Position numbers and translations under genes: made by a program
The notes under the pieces: model-generated
The model's input: the letters and a program-made list of their open reading frames with translations, nothing else
Told to the model about the DNA's origin: nothing
Database searches by the model: none
IMG/VR virus record: IMGVR_UViG_3300027985_000512
Span: 1 to 41,056 of that record
Strand: one strand, 5' to 3'
From: a virus
DNA length: 41,056 nucleotides
Part shown: piece after piece, positions 13,300-20,750 of the stretch
Layout of the letters: each line of letters starts with the position of its first letter
How positions within the stretch are numbered: position 1 is the stretch's first letter

Positions 13300-13542
13300 A
13301 TGGCTACAGAAAAGACAAGACGACTGCTGAGCGGTGGGCCGTATGACGGTATGCACAAATACCTTGGCCCCCACGGAACTTACGCCTTCAAGCTAGGAGA
13401 TTGGTATGGGTACTACACGCAATTCGGTGAGTGGACTGACCTTAGAGGAGTTGCGGAGGAAAGCGGTCCAGCTAGCGGACCAGTACGACCAGCTAAAAGA
13501 AGAAAACGAGCGGCTAAAGTTGAGGCTGGAAAGATCGTTTGA
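13300..13542 (+). CDS. Small GGPYDG-type phage protein
   Basis: An 80-aa protein. Its first 48 residues (RRLLSGGPYDGMHKYLGPHG, then GDWYGYYTQFGEW) match a pattern common in small phage proteins: L-S-G-G-P-Y-D-G followed by spaced Tyr/Gly/Trp. The basic tail after about residue 50 overlaps the next gene in another frame and may be unconstrained. No ribosome-binding site is visible, because the region just upstream is the terminator's U-tract. Translation may be weak or leaderless-like. Function unknown. Confidence 0.55.
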   Translation: MATEKTRRLLSGGPYDGMHKYLGPHGTYAFKLGDWYGYYTQFGEWTDLRGVAEESGPASGPVRPAKRRKRAAKVEAGKIV

Positions 13543-13750
13543 CAAGTGGGCAGAGATGGCCACTATGCACAATGAGCTAGTCAAGAGGTGGACAGGCAAT
13601 GGCCACGATACCGCTCAGCTACAGCAGCATGGCGCTGTACAAGGACTGCCCCCTACAGTGGAAGCACCAATACCTGAACCGGCCCCCGCAGCAACCGTCA
13701 ACTACGACCCGGACAAAAGAACGCGGCTTTCTGACTTCAAGAGAGGCTAG
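13406..13750 (+). CDS. Coiled-coil protein overlapping genes on both sides
   Basis: A 114-aa protein. Residues about 12-63 form a strong coiled coil (LEELRRKAVQLADQYDQLKE and onward). AGGAG stands six bases before ATG 13406. Its first 137 bases overlap the 13300 gene, and its last 152 bases overlap the nuclease gene, each in a different frame. The Pro/Gln-rich C-terminus is probably a by-product of the nuclease reading frame. The coiled-coil part looks genuinely coding. Confidence 0.55.
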   Translation: MGTTRNSVSGLTLEELRRKAVQLADQYDQLKEENERLKLRLERSFDKWAEMATMHNELVKRWTGNGHDTAQLQQHGAVQGLPPTVEAPIPEPAPAATVNYDPDKRTRLSDFKRG

Positions 13751-14294
13751 CCAATGGCAGGGGACGAGGGAGCACTGGTACTTAGAACAGTTTTTCCGTG
13801 GAAATCGCTCGTATCCCTCCGGCTTCCGCAGGCTGGCCCCATGGCAGGATATGATGGAAGAGCTACGCGGCTATGGTGCGATACCGGAATTGAAGGTGGC
13901 GATAGACCAGAACTGGAACCCCATAGAGTATGGGGACCCAAACTCTATGTTGGTTGCCAAAGTGGACCTTACTGTCGAGGGGGTAGCAACTCTCCATTGC
14001 GGAGACTTCAAAACGGGGCACGTGTATCGGTCACACGGCTTTCAAGCCAAGGTATACACAAGCATGGCCCAGCACAGGCGCGTATACAGGCATACCGCCT
14101 TCTACTTGGACTTTCCCCTACGAACAATTACTTGGGAGTTCAGCGAGAAAGAGCACGCACGTAACAGGGACGAGATAGAGCAATTGGTAAACGTCATCTG
14201 GAGTGACACTTCGTTAGAGCCCACACCGGGCAAGCACTGCGACGGCTGCCCCCTGCACCACGACAGGGGCGGCCCGTGTACGGAGGGAATATGA
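13599..14294 (+). CDS. PD-(D/E)XK nuclease, RecB/Cas4-like
   Basis: A 231-aa nuclease. The N-terminal SYSSMALYKDCPLQWKHQYL matches the opening motif of RecB/Cas4-type exonucleases. The active-site pattern is D123 in KVDL, then GDFKTG (D136-x-K138), then Q149...Y153 (motif QxxxY). C17 and C214, C217, C227 mirror the one-plus-three cysteine layout that holds an Fe-S cluster in Cas4/AddB-type enzymes, which suggests a cluster here. GAGGTGG precedes ATG 13599. It probably acts as an exonuclease in recombination or end processing with the VRR-NUC and helicase genes that follow. Confidence 0.85.
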   Translation: MATIPLSYSSMALYKDCPLQWKHQYLNRPPQQPSTTTRTKERGFLTSREASQWQGTREHWYLEQFFRGNRSYPSGFRRLAPWQDMMEELRGYGAIPELKVAIDQNWNPIEYGDPNSMLVAKVDLTVEGVATLHCGDFKTGHVYRSHGFQAKVYTSMAQHRRVYRHTAFYLDFPLRTITWEFSEKEHARNRDEIEQLVNVIWSDTSLEPTPGKHCDGCPLHHDRGGPCTEGI

Positions 14295-14473
14295 CTAAGA
14301 AAATCGAGATCGACCCTGAGCTGTTCAACTGGCTATACAAGATGGCCTACGAGCGTGTCGAGCTGTTCCATGCTTCCTACAAGGGCTTCCGCCAGTCTGA
14401 GCACGACGAGATGGACCGGGAGCTGGCCAAGGTCAAGCATGCTCTCCAAACGTCGGACCCCAAGCTTGGCTAG
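14291..14473 (+). CDS. Short hypothetical helical protein
   Basis: A 60-aa charged, helical protein starting MTKKIEIDPELFNWLYKMAY. GGAGGG lies upstream of ATG 14291, which overlaps the nuclease stop by four bases. Its 3' end overlaps the VRR-NUC gene. It sits between two nuclease genes and may be a small partner of either; no family recognised. Confidence 0.6.
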   Translation: MTKKIEIDPELFNWLYKMAYERVELFHASYKGFRQSEHDEMDRELAKVKHALQTSDPKLG

Positions 14474-14774
14474 GCCAGAAGGGGCCATTGAGCGGCGTTT
14501 CGGCAAGGAAGCCGAACGACGCGGCTGGTCCTACCTAAAGGTCACTACCCCCGGACGGCGCGGCATTCCCGACCGACTAATCATTGCCCCAGCCTCCCCC
14601 GCTACCTACATCTGGATCGAGTGGAAGGCGCCGGGGGGACGACTCAGCGCTCTACAGGAAGAGGTAATCAAGTCGCTCAGGGGGCTTGGGGCACACGTGC
14701 TGATAGAAGATACCTACGAGGAGGCTATACGCCATGTCGAAGCCTTATTGGGAGCCAAGAGCGCCGCAGATTAG
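14439..14774 (+). CDS. VRR-NUC domain nuclease
   Basis: A 111-aa stand-alone VRR-NUC protein, a PD-(D/E)XK-type nuclease family that includes the FAN1 catalytic domain and many phage Holliday-junction or structure-specific nucleases. Visible motifs are E18 in GAIERRFG, G-x-P-D45 in RGIPDRLII, E61-W-K63 in WIEWKAPGG, and Q73 in LSALQEE. ATG 14439, with AAGGT upstream, is preferred over an earlier frame extension inside the previous gene. It overlaps the helicase gene by 41 bases, a pairing seen in many phages, so the two likely act together on branched DNA. Confidence 0.88.
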   Translation: MLSKRRTPSLARPEGAIERRFGKEAERRGWSYLKVTTPGRRGIPDRLIIAPASPATYIWIEWKAPGGRLSALQEEVIKSLRGLGAHVLIEDTYEEAIRHVEALLGAKSAAD

Positions 14775-16167
14775 AGGCTGTAAGCTGATAGTACAGACAG
14801 GAGGTACCCGGTTGTTCCTTCCCCCCGGCAAGGGAAAGACCAGCACCGTGCTTAAGGCGTTCCGCATACTCAAGGACGCCGGCTTGGTGGACTCAATGTT
14901 GGTGATCGCCCCCGGAAGGGTCATCGACACTAGCTGGCCGCAAGAGATAGACAAGTGGCAGGATTTCGACGGACTCACCTATGCCACTATCCACGGGGGG
15001 CAGGGCACTGGCGAAAAGACCGCCGCCATCAGGCGCGCAGCCATGGAACAAGAGGCCGACATCTACCTGATGAACATCGAGGGCCTACTCCGCCCTGAGT
15101 GGTGCCTAGGCAAAAAGACCAGCGGCTACCCAGCTAACCCCTACGCCTTAAAGTGGCTAAAGAGCAAGAGGGTTATGCTGGTCATTGATGAAAGCCACCG
15201 ATTCAAGACATGGATGAGCATACTCATGCGGACACTTAAAAAGTACCTTCCGTACTTCAAGCGCCGGCTGATTATGACTGGATCGGTAAAGGAGGACAAG
15301 CTAGACGACTTGTTCTCTCAGTGCTATATCACCGACATGGGGGCGGACCTTGGCGACCGCATCACCCACTTCCGGCGCGAGTACCTTATGCGCGACTGGG
15401 ACGGCAACATCGTCCCCTACCCCGACTCAGTAGATAGAATCTGCTCAAAGATAGCCCCTACCACTTTGATGCTTGAGGACGACGAAAAGCTCCCCATCAA
15501 TGAAGTAGACTGGTGGGTGAAGATGCCCCCCGAGGTGCGCAAGCAGTACAACCAACTGAAAAAGGAGTTTTTGGTCGAGGTGGACGGCAAGACCATAATG
15601 TCGGTCAACGCGGGGGTGCTGTTCAACAAGTTGCGGCAGTTCGCTCAGGGGGCCATCTGGCTGACCGAGGAAAGTGGCAAGTACCTCGACCTGCATAGTG
15701 CCAAGATAGACATGCTTCAAAACCTGATCGAAGAGCTAAGGGGCGACCCCCTCTTCTGCATGTATCTGTTCAAGCACGACTATATGCGGCTTGAGAAGCA
15801 GATCGGACCAGTAGCGCGCATCGGGGGAGGGGTGTCCCGCACGCTGGGGCAGAATTGGTGCAGGGCCTTTGGGGCGGGGACTGTCCCCCTGCTCATGGCC
15901 CACCCGGACTCTGCCGCCTACGGTATCGACGGATTGCAGATGAACTGCAACAAGATGTGCTGGCTGGGGTACTCTGTTTCCTATAGGGCAGTGTACCAAG
16001 CGCAAAAACGCATTGTTAGGCCGGGGACCAAAGCGGACGAGGTATACATATACCGCATACTTACAGACTGCGCTGTTGAGCGGGCGGTACTGGACATGGT
16101 ACAGCAGAAGATGAATGGGGCGGCTCAGTTCTTGTCCACCCTAAAGGAGCACTTGAAGAATGAATGA
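14734..16167 (+). CDS. SNF2-like superfamily 2 helicase / DNA translocase
   Basis: A 477-aa SF2 ATPase. Walker A is PPGKGKTS (about 31-38), motif II is IDESHRFK (D152-E-S-H), and the phage SNF2-like motif VI region reads YQAQKRIVRPGT near residue 430. It is shorter than cellular SNF2 proteins, as phage versions are. GAGGAGG eight bases before ATG 14734 fixes the start. It overlaps the VRR-NUC gene upstream and a 56-aa gene downstream. It probably remodels forks or junctions for the nuclease. Confidence 0.88.
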   Translation: MSKPYWEPRAPQIRGCKLIVQTGGTRLFLPPGKGKTSTVLKAFRILKDAGLVDSMLVIAPGRVIDTSWPQEIDKWQDFDGLTYATIHGGQGTGEKTAAIRRAAMEQEADIYLMNIEGLLRPEWCLGKKTSGYPANPYALKWLKSKRVMLVIDESHRFKTWMSILMRTLKKYLPYFKRRLIMTGSVKEDKLDDLFSQCYITDMGADLGDRITHFRREYLMRDWDGNIVPYPDSVDRICSKIAPTTLMLEDDEKLPINEVDWWVKMPPEVRKQYNQLKKEFLVEVDGKTIMSVNAGVLFNKLRQFAQGAIWLTEESGKYLDLHSAKIDMLQNLIEELRGDPLFCMYLFKHDYMRLEKQIGPVARIGGGVSRTLGQNWCRAFGAGTVPLLMAHPDSAAYGIDGLQMNCNKMCWLGYSVSYRAVYQAQKRIVRPGTKADEVYIYRILTDCAVERAVLDMVQQKMNGAAQFLSTLKEHLKNE

Positions 16168-16330
16168 GTACAGCGTCGATGAGCTAATGGACTTGTTCTA
16201 CAATACTTGGGCAGAAAAAAACAGCCTCTCGGTGGAAGAGGCTGCATCGGTGATAGACGACCTTCTTAAATCGGACCCGTCCCCGGAATGTTGTCAAGAC
16301 CAGCCGGTCGGCGGCCCCCCGGCCCAATAG
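16160..16330 (+). CDS. Short acidic protein, last rightward gene
   Basis: A 56-aa acidic protein beginning MNEYSVDELMDLFYNTWAEK and ending with a Pro/Gln tail. AAAGGAG lies upstream, and the start overlaps the helicase stop by eight bases. Its last 65 bases overlap the 3' end of the tail fibre assembly gene on the other strand, and its middle encodes the leftward late terminator. The helical first 40 residues look protein-like; the tail may not be constrained. Confidence 0.5.
   Translation: MNEYSVDELMDLFYNTWAEKNSLSVEEAASVIDDLLKSDPSPECCQDQPVGGPPAQ
16215..16244 (-). terminator. Intrinsic terminator of the leftward late block
   Basis: On the minus strand the stem (8 bp: CAGCCTCT at 16222-16229 with AGAGGCTG at 16237-16244) is followed by seven U from the A-run at 16215-16221. 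It lies 22 bases beyond the stop codon of the last late gene and within the coding sequence of the last rightward gene. Confidence 0.85.
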
Positions 16331-16703
16331 GGAATTTTCCCACCGGGCGGCGAGCATAGGCGCGGAGTGCTACTCTGTACCCGCGCCACTCTGCTTCCGT
16401 AAAGGTAGCCTCCGGGTCGCCGTCCTCCCACTTCTGGATTTCCTCCAGAATGTTCTTAGCCTCATTAAGCGCAATGCGGGACACATGAGCGTCCCGCTGC
16501 TCTGGGAACTGAACGAATCGGTTCACCCAGTCGCCATTCGGCAGAAGAACGTCTCCCCCCTCTTGGTGCGCCCGTACAACATCTCGGTGGGACTCTGGCA
16601 CTTCCCTAGCGTCCGGGGGGAGGGGAATTCCTTTCTCGGCAAATACCTCTTGCATCTTTTCGTCGTAGAAGCCTTGGGTCTGATTTGAAAATAGTAGTGG
16701 CAT
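16266..16703 (-). CDS. Tail fibre assembly-like protein
   Basis: A 145-aa protein resembling caudoviral tail fibre assembly chaperones. The N-terminus MPLLFSNQTQGFYDEKM and the C-terminal W-R-G-Y-R-V-A-L-R-A-Y (here EWRGYRVALRAYARRPVG) match the usual N-terminal F-S-x-x-T-x-G-F-Y and C-terminal W-x-x-Y-R-x-x-L patterns. It directly follows the tail fibre gene, the normal order. A GGGAG ribosome-binding site precedes the ATG. It is the last leftward gene. Confidence 0.8.
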   Translation of the reverse strand: MPLLFSNQTQGFYDEKMQEVFAEKGIPLPPDAREVPESHRDVVRAHQEGGDVLLPNGDWVNRFVQFPEQRDAHVSRIALNEAKNILEEIQKWEDGDPEATFTEAEWRGYRVALRAYARRPVGKFPIGPGGRRPAGLDNIPGTGPI

Positions 16704-16705
16704 GA

Positions 16706-18223
16706 TTATCTCCCAATGCAGAAGAAGCGGACAGTTACCGCCACGTTCTCCCAGTTACAGATGCCTACGGTAGTAGTGCTGGCGGGGGAGGCGCCGAACT
16801 GGTACTGGTCGTTGCCGCCCGTGGCGGTTTGAGCCGTCCCCTGACAGACCGCTTGGTAGTGGGCGGACGGGAAAGTGGTAGGCAGGCTGTAGGTAGTGTT
16901 TGAGTTTGCCGCCGCCGATACTGACCCCCACTGCAAATAGAACCCGTCTGGAAGTTCCACATACCCGTTGCTAGCACTAGCGCTGGCGATATAGGTATTG
17001 ATAAGGGTTTCAAGGTTTGACTGGGTTACTACCGTGCTGGAGTTGTGGGTTAAGGAGTTGGCGGCGATGTTGAAGTTGCCCTGCCCTACCCCAGCCCCGG
17101 CCGCGCTTAATACCTCCAGACGGGCGCTGTAGTCGGAGTTGTTGAACCGGAAGTCCATGTAAACGTGGGTAGAGCTTGCGTTACCTAGCTCAATGTGCGC
17201 GGTTGAGCCGTTAATGGTAAGGGCGCTGCCAGCGAAAACTGGGCTGTCCGCAACCGCGATAGTGGGATTCCCGCTTACTCCATTACCGTTGGTTACGGTA
17301 ATGTTTGAACCTGCTGTAATCGTCCTCTGCGCCCAAGTGTTAGTCGTAGTGCGCACGGCAATGCCAGTAGAGTTTAGTAGCTCAATGGCCCAAAGGTCTG
17401 GAACATTGCTTGAATCAAAAATGGTGTATACCCCGTTCCGCCGAAGACTAGCGGCATAGAGATCAAGGGTGCCGTTCCCAGACGATCCATTGCCCCCGCT
17501 GGCAAGAATGCGTGAGTCGTAGTCAACGGAAGTGCTCCCAGAGTGGAAGTCGATGAACGGAGTGTTAGAGCTACCTGCGCCCAATTCAATGTTTGCGTTG
17601 GTTGCGGTCAGAGTGATCGGACCAGCAGTGCTAATGCTTGAGTTGAGCGCTACGGACGGGTTCCCACTTACCCCATTACCGTTGGTTACGGTGATATTCG
17701 AGCCGCTGCTGATAGTCCGTTGCGCCCAAGTATTAGCTGCGGTACGGGCGGCGAAGCCGGTGCTGGCCAAGCTCTCAAGGGCGTTGAGGTCGTTAGTCAG
17801 CGACAAGGTAATGTTGCCGCTTACCCCATCCCCGTTGGTCACGCCGATGCCTTCCGAGGGGCCGATCACCACTCTCTGCGCCCACGTGTCGGCGGCGGTA
17901 CGAACAGCGATCCCAGTGCCGGCGAAGGCCGCTACTGCCACGAGGTCTGCGTCGAGGGAGAGAGTTGGGTTGCCGCTTGCCCCATCCCCGTTCGACACGG
18001 AGATGCCGCCCCCGGACACCGCGATGCTGCGCGGAGCCCAAGTGGTAGAGCTGGTCCGCACTGCGATCCCGTTGGCCCCCAGCAGGGCGGTAGACAGGCT
18101 GTCGGTCAGGGCGGCGGCAATGTCGGACAGGGTGGGGTTGGCCCAAGAGGGCGTAATCACCGTGCTAGTTACTACCGGGTTGCCGGCCGGTAGGGTATAA
18201 GTACCACTTCCATCACGAGGCAT
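16706..18223 (-). CDS. Tail fibre / receptor-binding protein
   Basis: A 505-aa fibre. The N-terminus MPRDGSGTYTLPAGNPVVT is typical of fibre virion-attachment regions. The middle contains four copies of a repeat around [A/V]RT-x-x-[N/D]TW-A-[Q/P]R followed by S-N-I-T-V-T-N-G-[N/D]-G-[V/A]-S-G-N-P. The C-terminus (DGFYLQWGSV...TFPSAHYQAV...VRFFCIGR) resembles the gp53-like C-terminal receptor-binding domain found in fibres of Enterobacteria and Pseudomonas phages. ATG 18223 follows the preceding stop by one base with a G-rich ribosome-binding site; a start further upstream lies inside the previous gene. Confidence 0.88.
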   Translation of the reverse strand: MPRDGSGTYTLPAGNPVVTSTVITPSWANPTLSDIAAALTDSLSTALLGANGIAVRTSSTTWAPRSIAVSGGGISVSNGDGASGNPTLSLDADLVAVAAFAGTGIAVRTAADTWAQRVVIGPSEGIGVTNGDGVSGNITLSLTNDLNALESLASTGFAARTAANTWAQRTISSGSNITVTNGNGVSGNPSVALNSSISTAGPITLTATNANIELGAGSSNTPFIDFHSGSTSVDYDSRILASGGNGSSGNGTLDLYAASLRRNGVYTIFDSSNVPDLWAIELLNSTGIAVRTTTNTWAQRTITAGSNITVTNGNGVSGNPTIAVADSPVFAGSALTINGSTAHIELGNASSTHVYMDFRFNNSDYSARLEVLSAAGAGVGQGNFNIAANSLTHNSSTVVTQSNLETLINTYIASASASNGYVELPDGFYLQWGSVSAAANSNTTYSLPTTFPSAHYQAVCQGTAQTATGGNDQYQFGASPASTTTVGICNWENVAVTVRFFCIGR

Positions 18224-18224
18224 C

Positions 18225-20750
18225 TCAGTAATCCCCCTCTGATCCAATAGTCCCGGCTCTTAGAGCACGGAGTAATTCAGGCCGCAACAAAGTTTCCCCT
18301 ACCGGCTTCTTCCCGTATGGGAGAATACGACTTCCACGCATCAAGTTAAGCAGAGTACGCTGCCACTGCTTACCTACGTCCATAGCCTCGATGGGCTCAA
18401 GACGCTTGGCAGCCTCAATAAGATACTTCCGCTCTTGTGGGTCCAGCAGCACTTCGGCAGTGGTGCCCCCCGAGATTGCACGAGCCGAGGCAGTAGGCCC
18501 ACGGGGGAAGGTGAAGTCCGCCCCCAGCAAGCCGCGCAGTTCGCTCTTAGCCTCAGGGTTGATCTTTAGTACCTTCTCAATCTCAGACCCGGCATTGCCT
18601 GAGGTAGTGGCATTGCCGTACAGCAGCTTGCGCACAGACTCTTCAAAGCTTTGCTTGTTGGTTGCCTCTAGCTTGCTGGCTTGGGCCTTGTAGGGGAGGA
18701 TCGTATCCTTGAAGTAAGCGTCAGCGTCTCTGGCCTTTTGAAGCGCCACGCCAGCGGGCTTGTACTTACGCCCCCATACATCAAGGTCCTTCTCAAGCGA
18801 CTCCCTCAGGCGGTTCAGGGGGAGGGCTTCGTCGGCTGGCATCTTGCGTTCGATTGACTTAATACGGCGCAGTACGTCCCGTGCCTCCTTGAAGGATACC
18901 TCGGTCGGCTTCACTGTGCTAAACGACTTCGGCGGAACGACCTTCTGCTCCTGCCAGCCCCCCGCCGTGCGTACAGGCCGAGTGGCACGTGTAGGCATGG
19001 GGGAGAGGGGACGGCTGCGGGAGACGGTGCCCGAGGCGTCGTTCACAATGCCAATTGCAGCCTTCATTTTAGGGCTGAGCTTCTTCAAAAGCTGGTCGCT
19101 GATGCTGCCCGCATCCCCAGATTTGGCGAAGGTGCGGCCTAGTGTCACTTTGGGGAGGGGGGTGCGCTCGGCGGAGGTAATGGCCTTCTTGTAGAAGTCG
19201 GTCGCTTCGCTAACCCCCTTGTTCACCTTGTCAACCACGCCCTTATACAGCGGCAGGGTTTCGTCCCCGGCCAGCCGGCTGTATCCAAGGCGCTCTTTGC
19301 TGAACTTGTCAGCGGCGTCGGTAATCTTCATGCTGCGGATACGGTCGATGCCCTTGCCGAACACTTCCCCGGCCTTGGTGCCCATAGTACCAAGCAGCCC
19401 CCCGGCAACTGCATTCCAGACCCTATCCTCCTCGTTCTGCACCGGCTTAAGGCCAGCTTGCAGCGCGCCCCATGCGCCTTGAGCAAGAGCTTTGCCGGGG
19501 AGGCTGCCGTAAGACAGCACCTCTCCTACGGTACGGCCCAGATCGGCCCCACTGAACCCGGAGTCGGTCGGGTCGTACTTGTCATACATGGCGGCCCGGT
19601 TGGCAGCGTCCTCGCTGAACTTGGCGCGCATCTCTTCGTCGCCTAGCAAGCTGGAGGCTAACTGCCCTCCCCCGGCTGCGGCGTTCGCTACGATGTCGTT
19701 AAGGCCGGCTTTAACCCTACCCGGCAGTCCGCCCTGAGAAAAGCCTTGTCGGCTCATCTCGTTGACCAGTCGGCCAAACCAAGTGCCAGAGGCGTCTTGG
19801 TCAGCGGCCTGCAAAGCCTGCTGCTCCGCTTGAACCTCTTCCGGGGAGGCCCCCTGAGCTGCCATGATCTGAGCGGTAAGGTCCCGGCCTTTGTCGCGGA
19901 TACCCGAAAGCAGGCCCCCCGGCTCTGGCGGCTGCTGGCCGGCAGCGGCGGGCGGCGGCGGGGCGGGGGCGGCAACCGGAGCGGCAGGCTGGTCCTCGAT
20001 GCCGAGAATGGCGCGCAGCCGGGCGGCATCGGCGTCCTCTCGGGTCTGAGGGGCGGCGGGGGAGGGCGAGGCGGACAGGATTTGCTGGAGGCGGTCAGCC
20101 TCGGACGTTCCACGTGGAACATCGGGCATGGGGGCCTGCGGAGCGGGCTGCTCTCGTGAAATCTGGCGGGCATTCCCCCGCATGCCGCTTACTTCTGCGG
20201 CAATTTCTTCCTCGGTGGCACCCTCATCAAGCCGCTTCATGATGAAAGCGGACATCTCGCGCTTGTTCATCTTGCCGCCCTTCACTTTGCCCATGATCTT
20301 AGGCACGTAAGCCCGCGTCTCAGCGGGCATTTTGTTGATGTCACGACCGACCCGCTCAAGTCGGCCGGGTCCCCCGTTGTATGCCGCAAGAGCCAGTCGG
20401 TCGTCCCCGAACTGCTCATGCAGCTTGCGCAAGTAGGCCCTACCAAGAGCCTCGTTGTACTCCGCGTCCCCGCGCAGCCTCTCCTCGTCATATTGGCGAC
20501 CGGCGTACCGGGCAGCTTCCGGGCCAGTTGAAGGCATTACCTGAGCCCTGCCCAGTGCCCCCACGGGGGAGACGGCTGACTGGTCGCCGCCCGACTCTAC
20601 CTGAATCAGCGCCGGCCATAGCCGTTCGGTCGGGTCCTCAGGCACAGGAAGCCCCTGCTTGGCCAGCGTAAACCGCTCCGCGATCTGCTTGTCGTTATAC
20701 CCGGCAGATCGCATCTTTAGGATAAGCTTTTCGCCCTCTGACCTATTCAT
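18225..20750 (-). CDS. Ejection protein with N-terminal lytic transglycosylase domain
   Basis: An 841-aa virion protein. Residues about 42-125 form an SLT-type lytic transglycosylase: catalytic E52 in IQVESGGDQSAVSPVGALGR, then AQVMPST, and ALAAYNGGPGR. A Pro/Ala/Gln-rich linker (about 200-300) leads into a long helical region. This is the arrangement of T7 gp16-like and related internal virion proteins, which enter the envelope at infection and open peptidoglycan. It is the largest gene in the window. Its start shares a base with the previous stop. parS-like site 4 lies inside it near codon 210. Confidence 0.88.
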   Translation of the reverse strand: MNRSEGEKLILKMRSAGYNDKQIAERFTLAKQGLPVPEDPTERLWPALIQVESGGDQSAVSPVGALGRAQVMPSTGPEAARYAGRQYDEERLRGDAEYNEALGRAYLRKLHEQFGDDRLALAAYNGGPGRLERVGRDINKMPAETRAYVPKIMGKVKGGKMNKREMSAFIMKRLDEGATEEEIAAEVSGMRGNARQISREQPAPQAPMPDVPRGTSEADRLQQILSASPSPAAPQTREDADAARLRAILGIEDQPAAPVAAPAPPPPAAAGQQPPEPGGLLSGIRDKGRDLTAQIMAAQGASPEEVQAEQQALQAADQDASGTWFGRLVNEMSRQGFSQGGLPGRVKAGLNDIVANAAAGGGQLASSLLGDEEMRAKFSEDAANRAAMYDKYDPTDSGFSGADLGRTVGEVLSYGSLPGKALAQGAWGALQAGLKPVQNEEDRVWNAVAGGLLGTMGTKAGEVFGKGIDRIRSMKITDAADKFSKERLGYSRLAGDETLPLYKGVVDKVNKGVSEATDFYKKAITSAERTPLPKVTLGRTFAKSGDAGSISDQLLKKLSPKMKAAIGIVNDASGTVSRSRPLSPMPTRATRPVRTAGGWQEQKVVPPKSFSTVKPTEVSFKEARDVLRRIKSIERKMPADEALPLNRLRESLEKDLDVWGRKYKPAGVALQKARDADAYFKDTILPYKAQASKLEATNKQSFEESVRKLLYGNATTSGNAGSEIEKVLKINPEAKSELRGLLGADFTFPRGPTASARAISGGTTAEVLLDPQERKYLIEAAKRLEPIEAMDVGKQWQRTLLNLMRGSRILPYGKKPVGETLLRPELLRALRAGTIGSEGDY
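20106..20121. promoter_or_regulatory. parS-like site 4 inside a coding region
   Basis: CGTTCCACGTGGAACA contains the perfect 14-bp core GTTCCACGTGGAAC (20107-20120). It encodes the D-V-P-R-G-T segment of the transglycosylase/ejection protein linker, a region under weak protein constraint. Confidence 0.6.
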
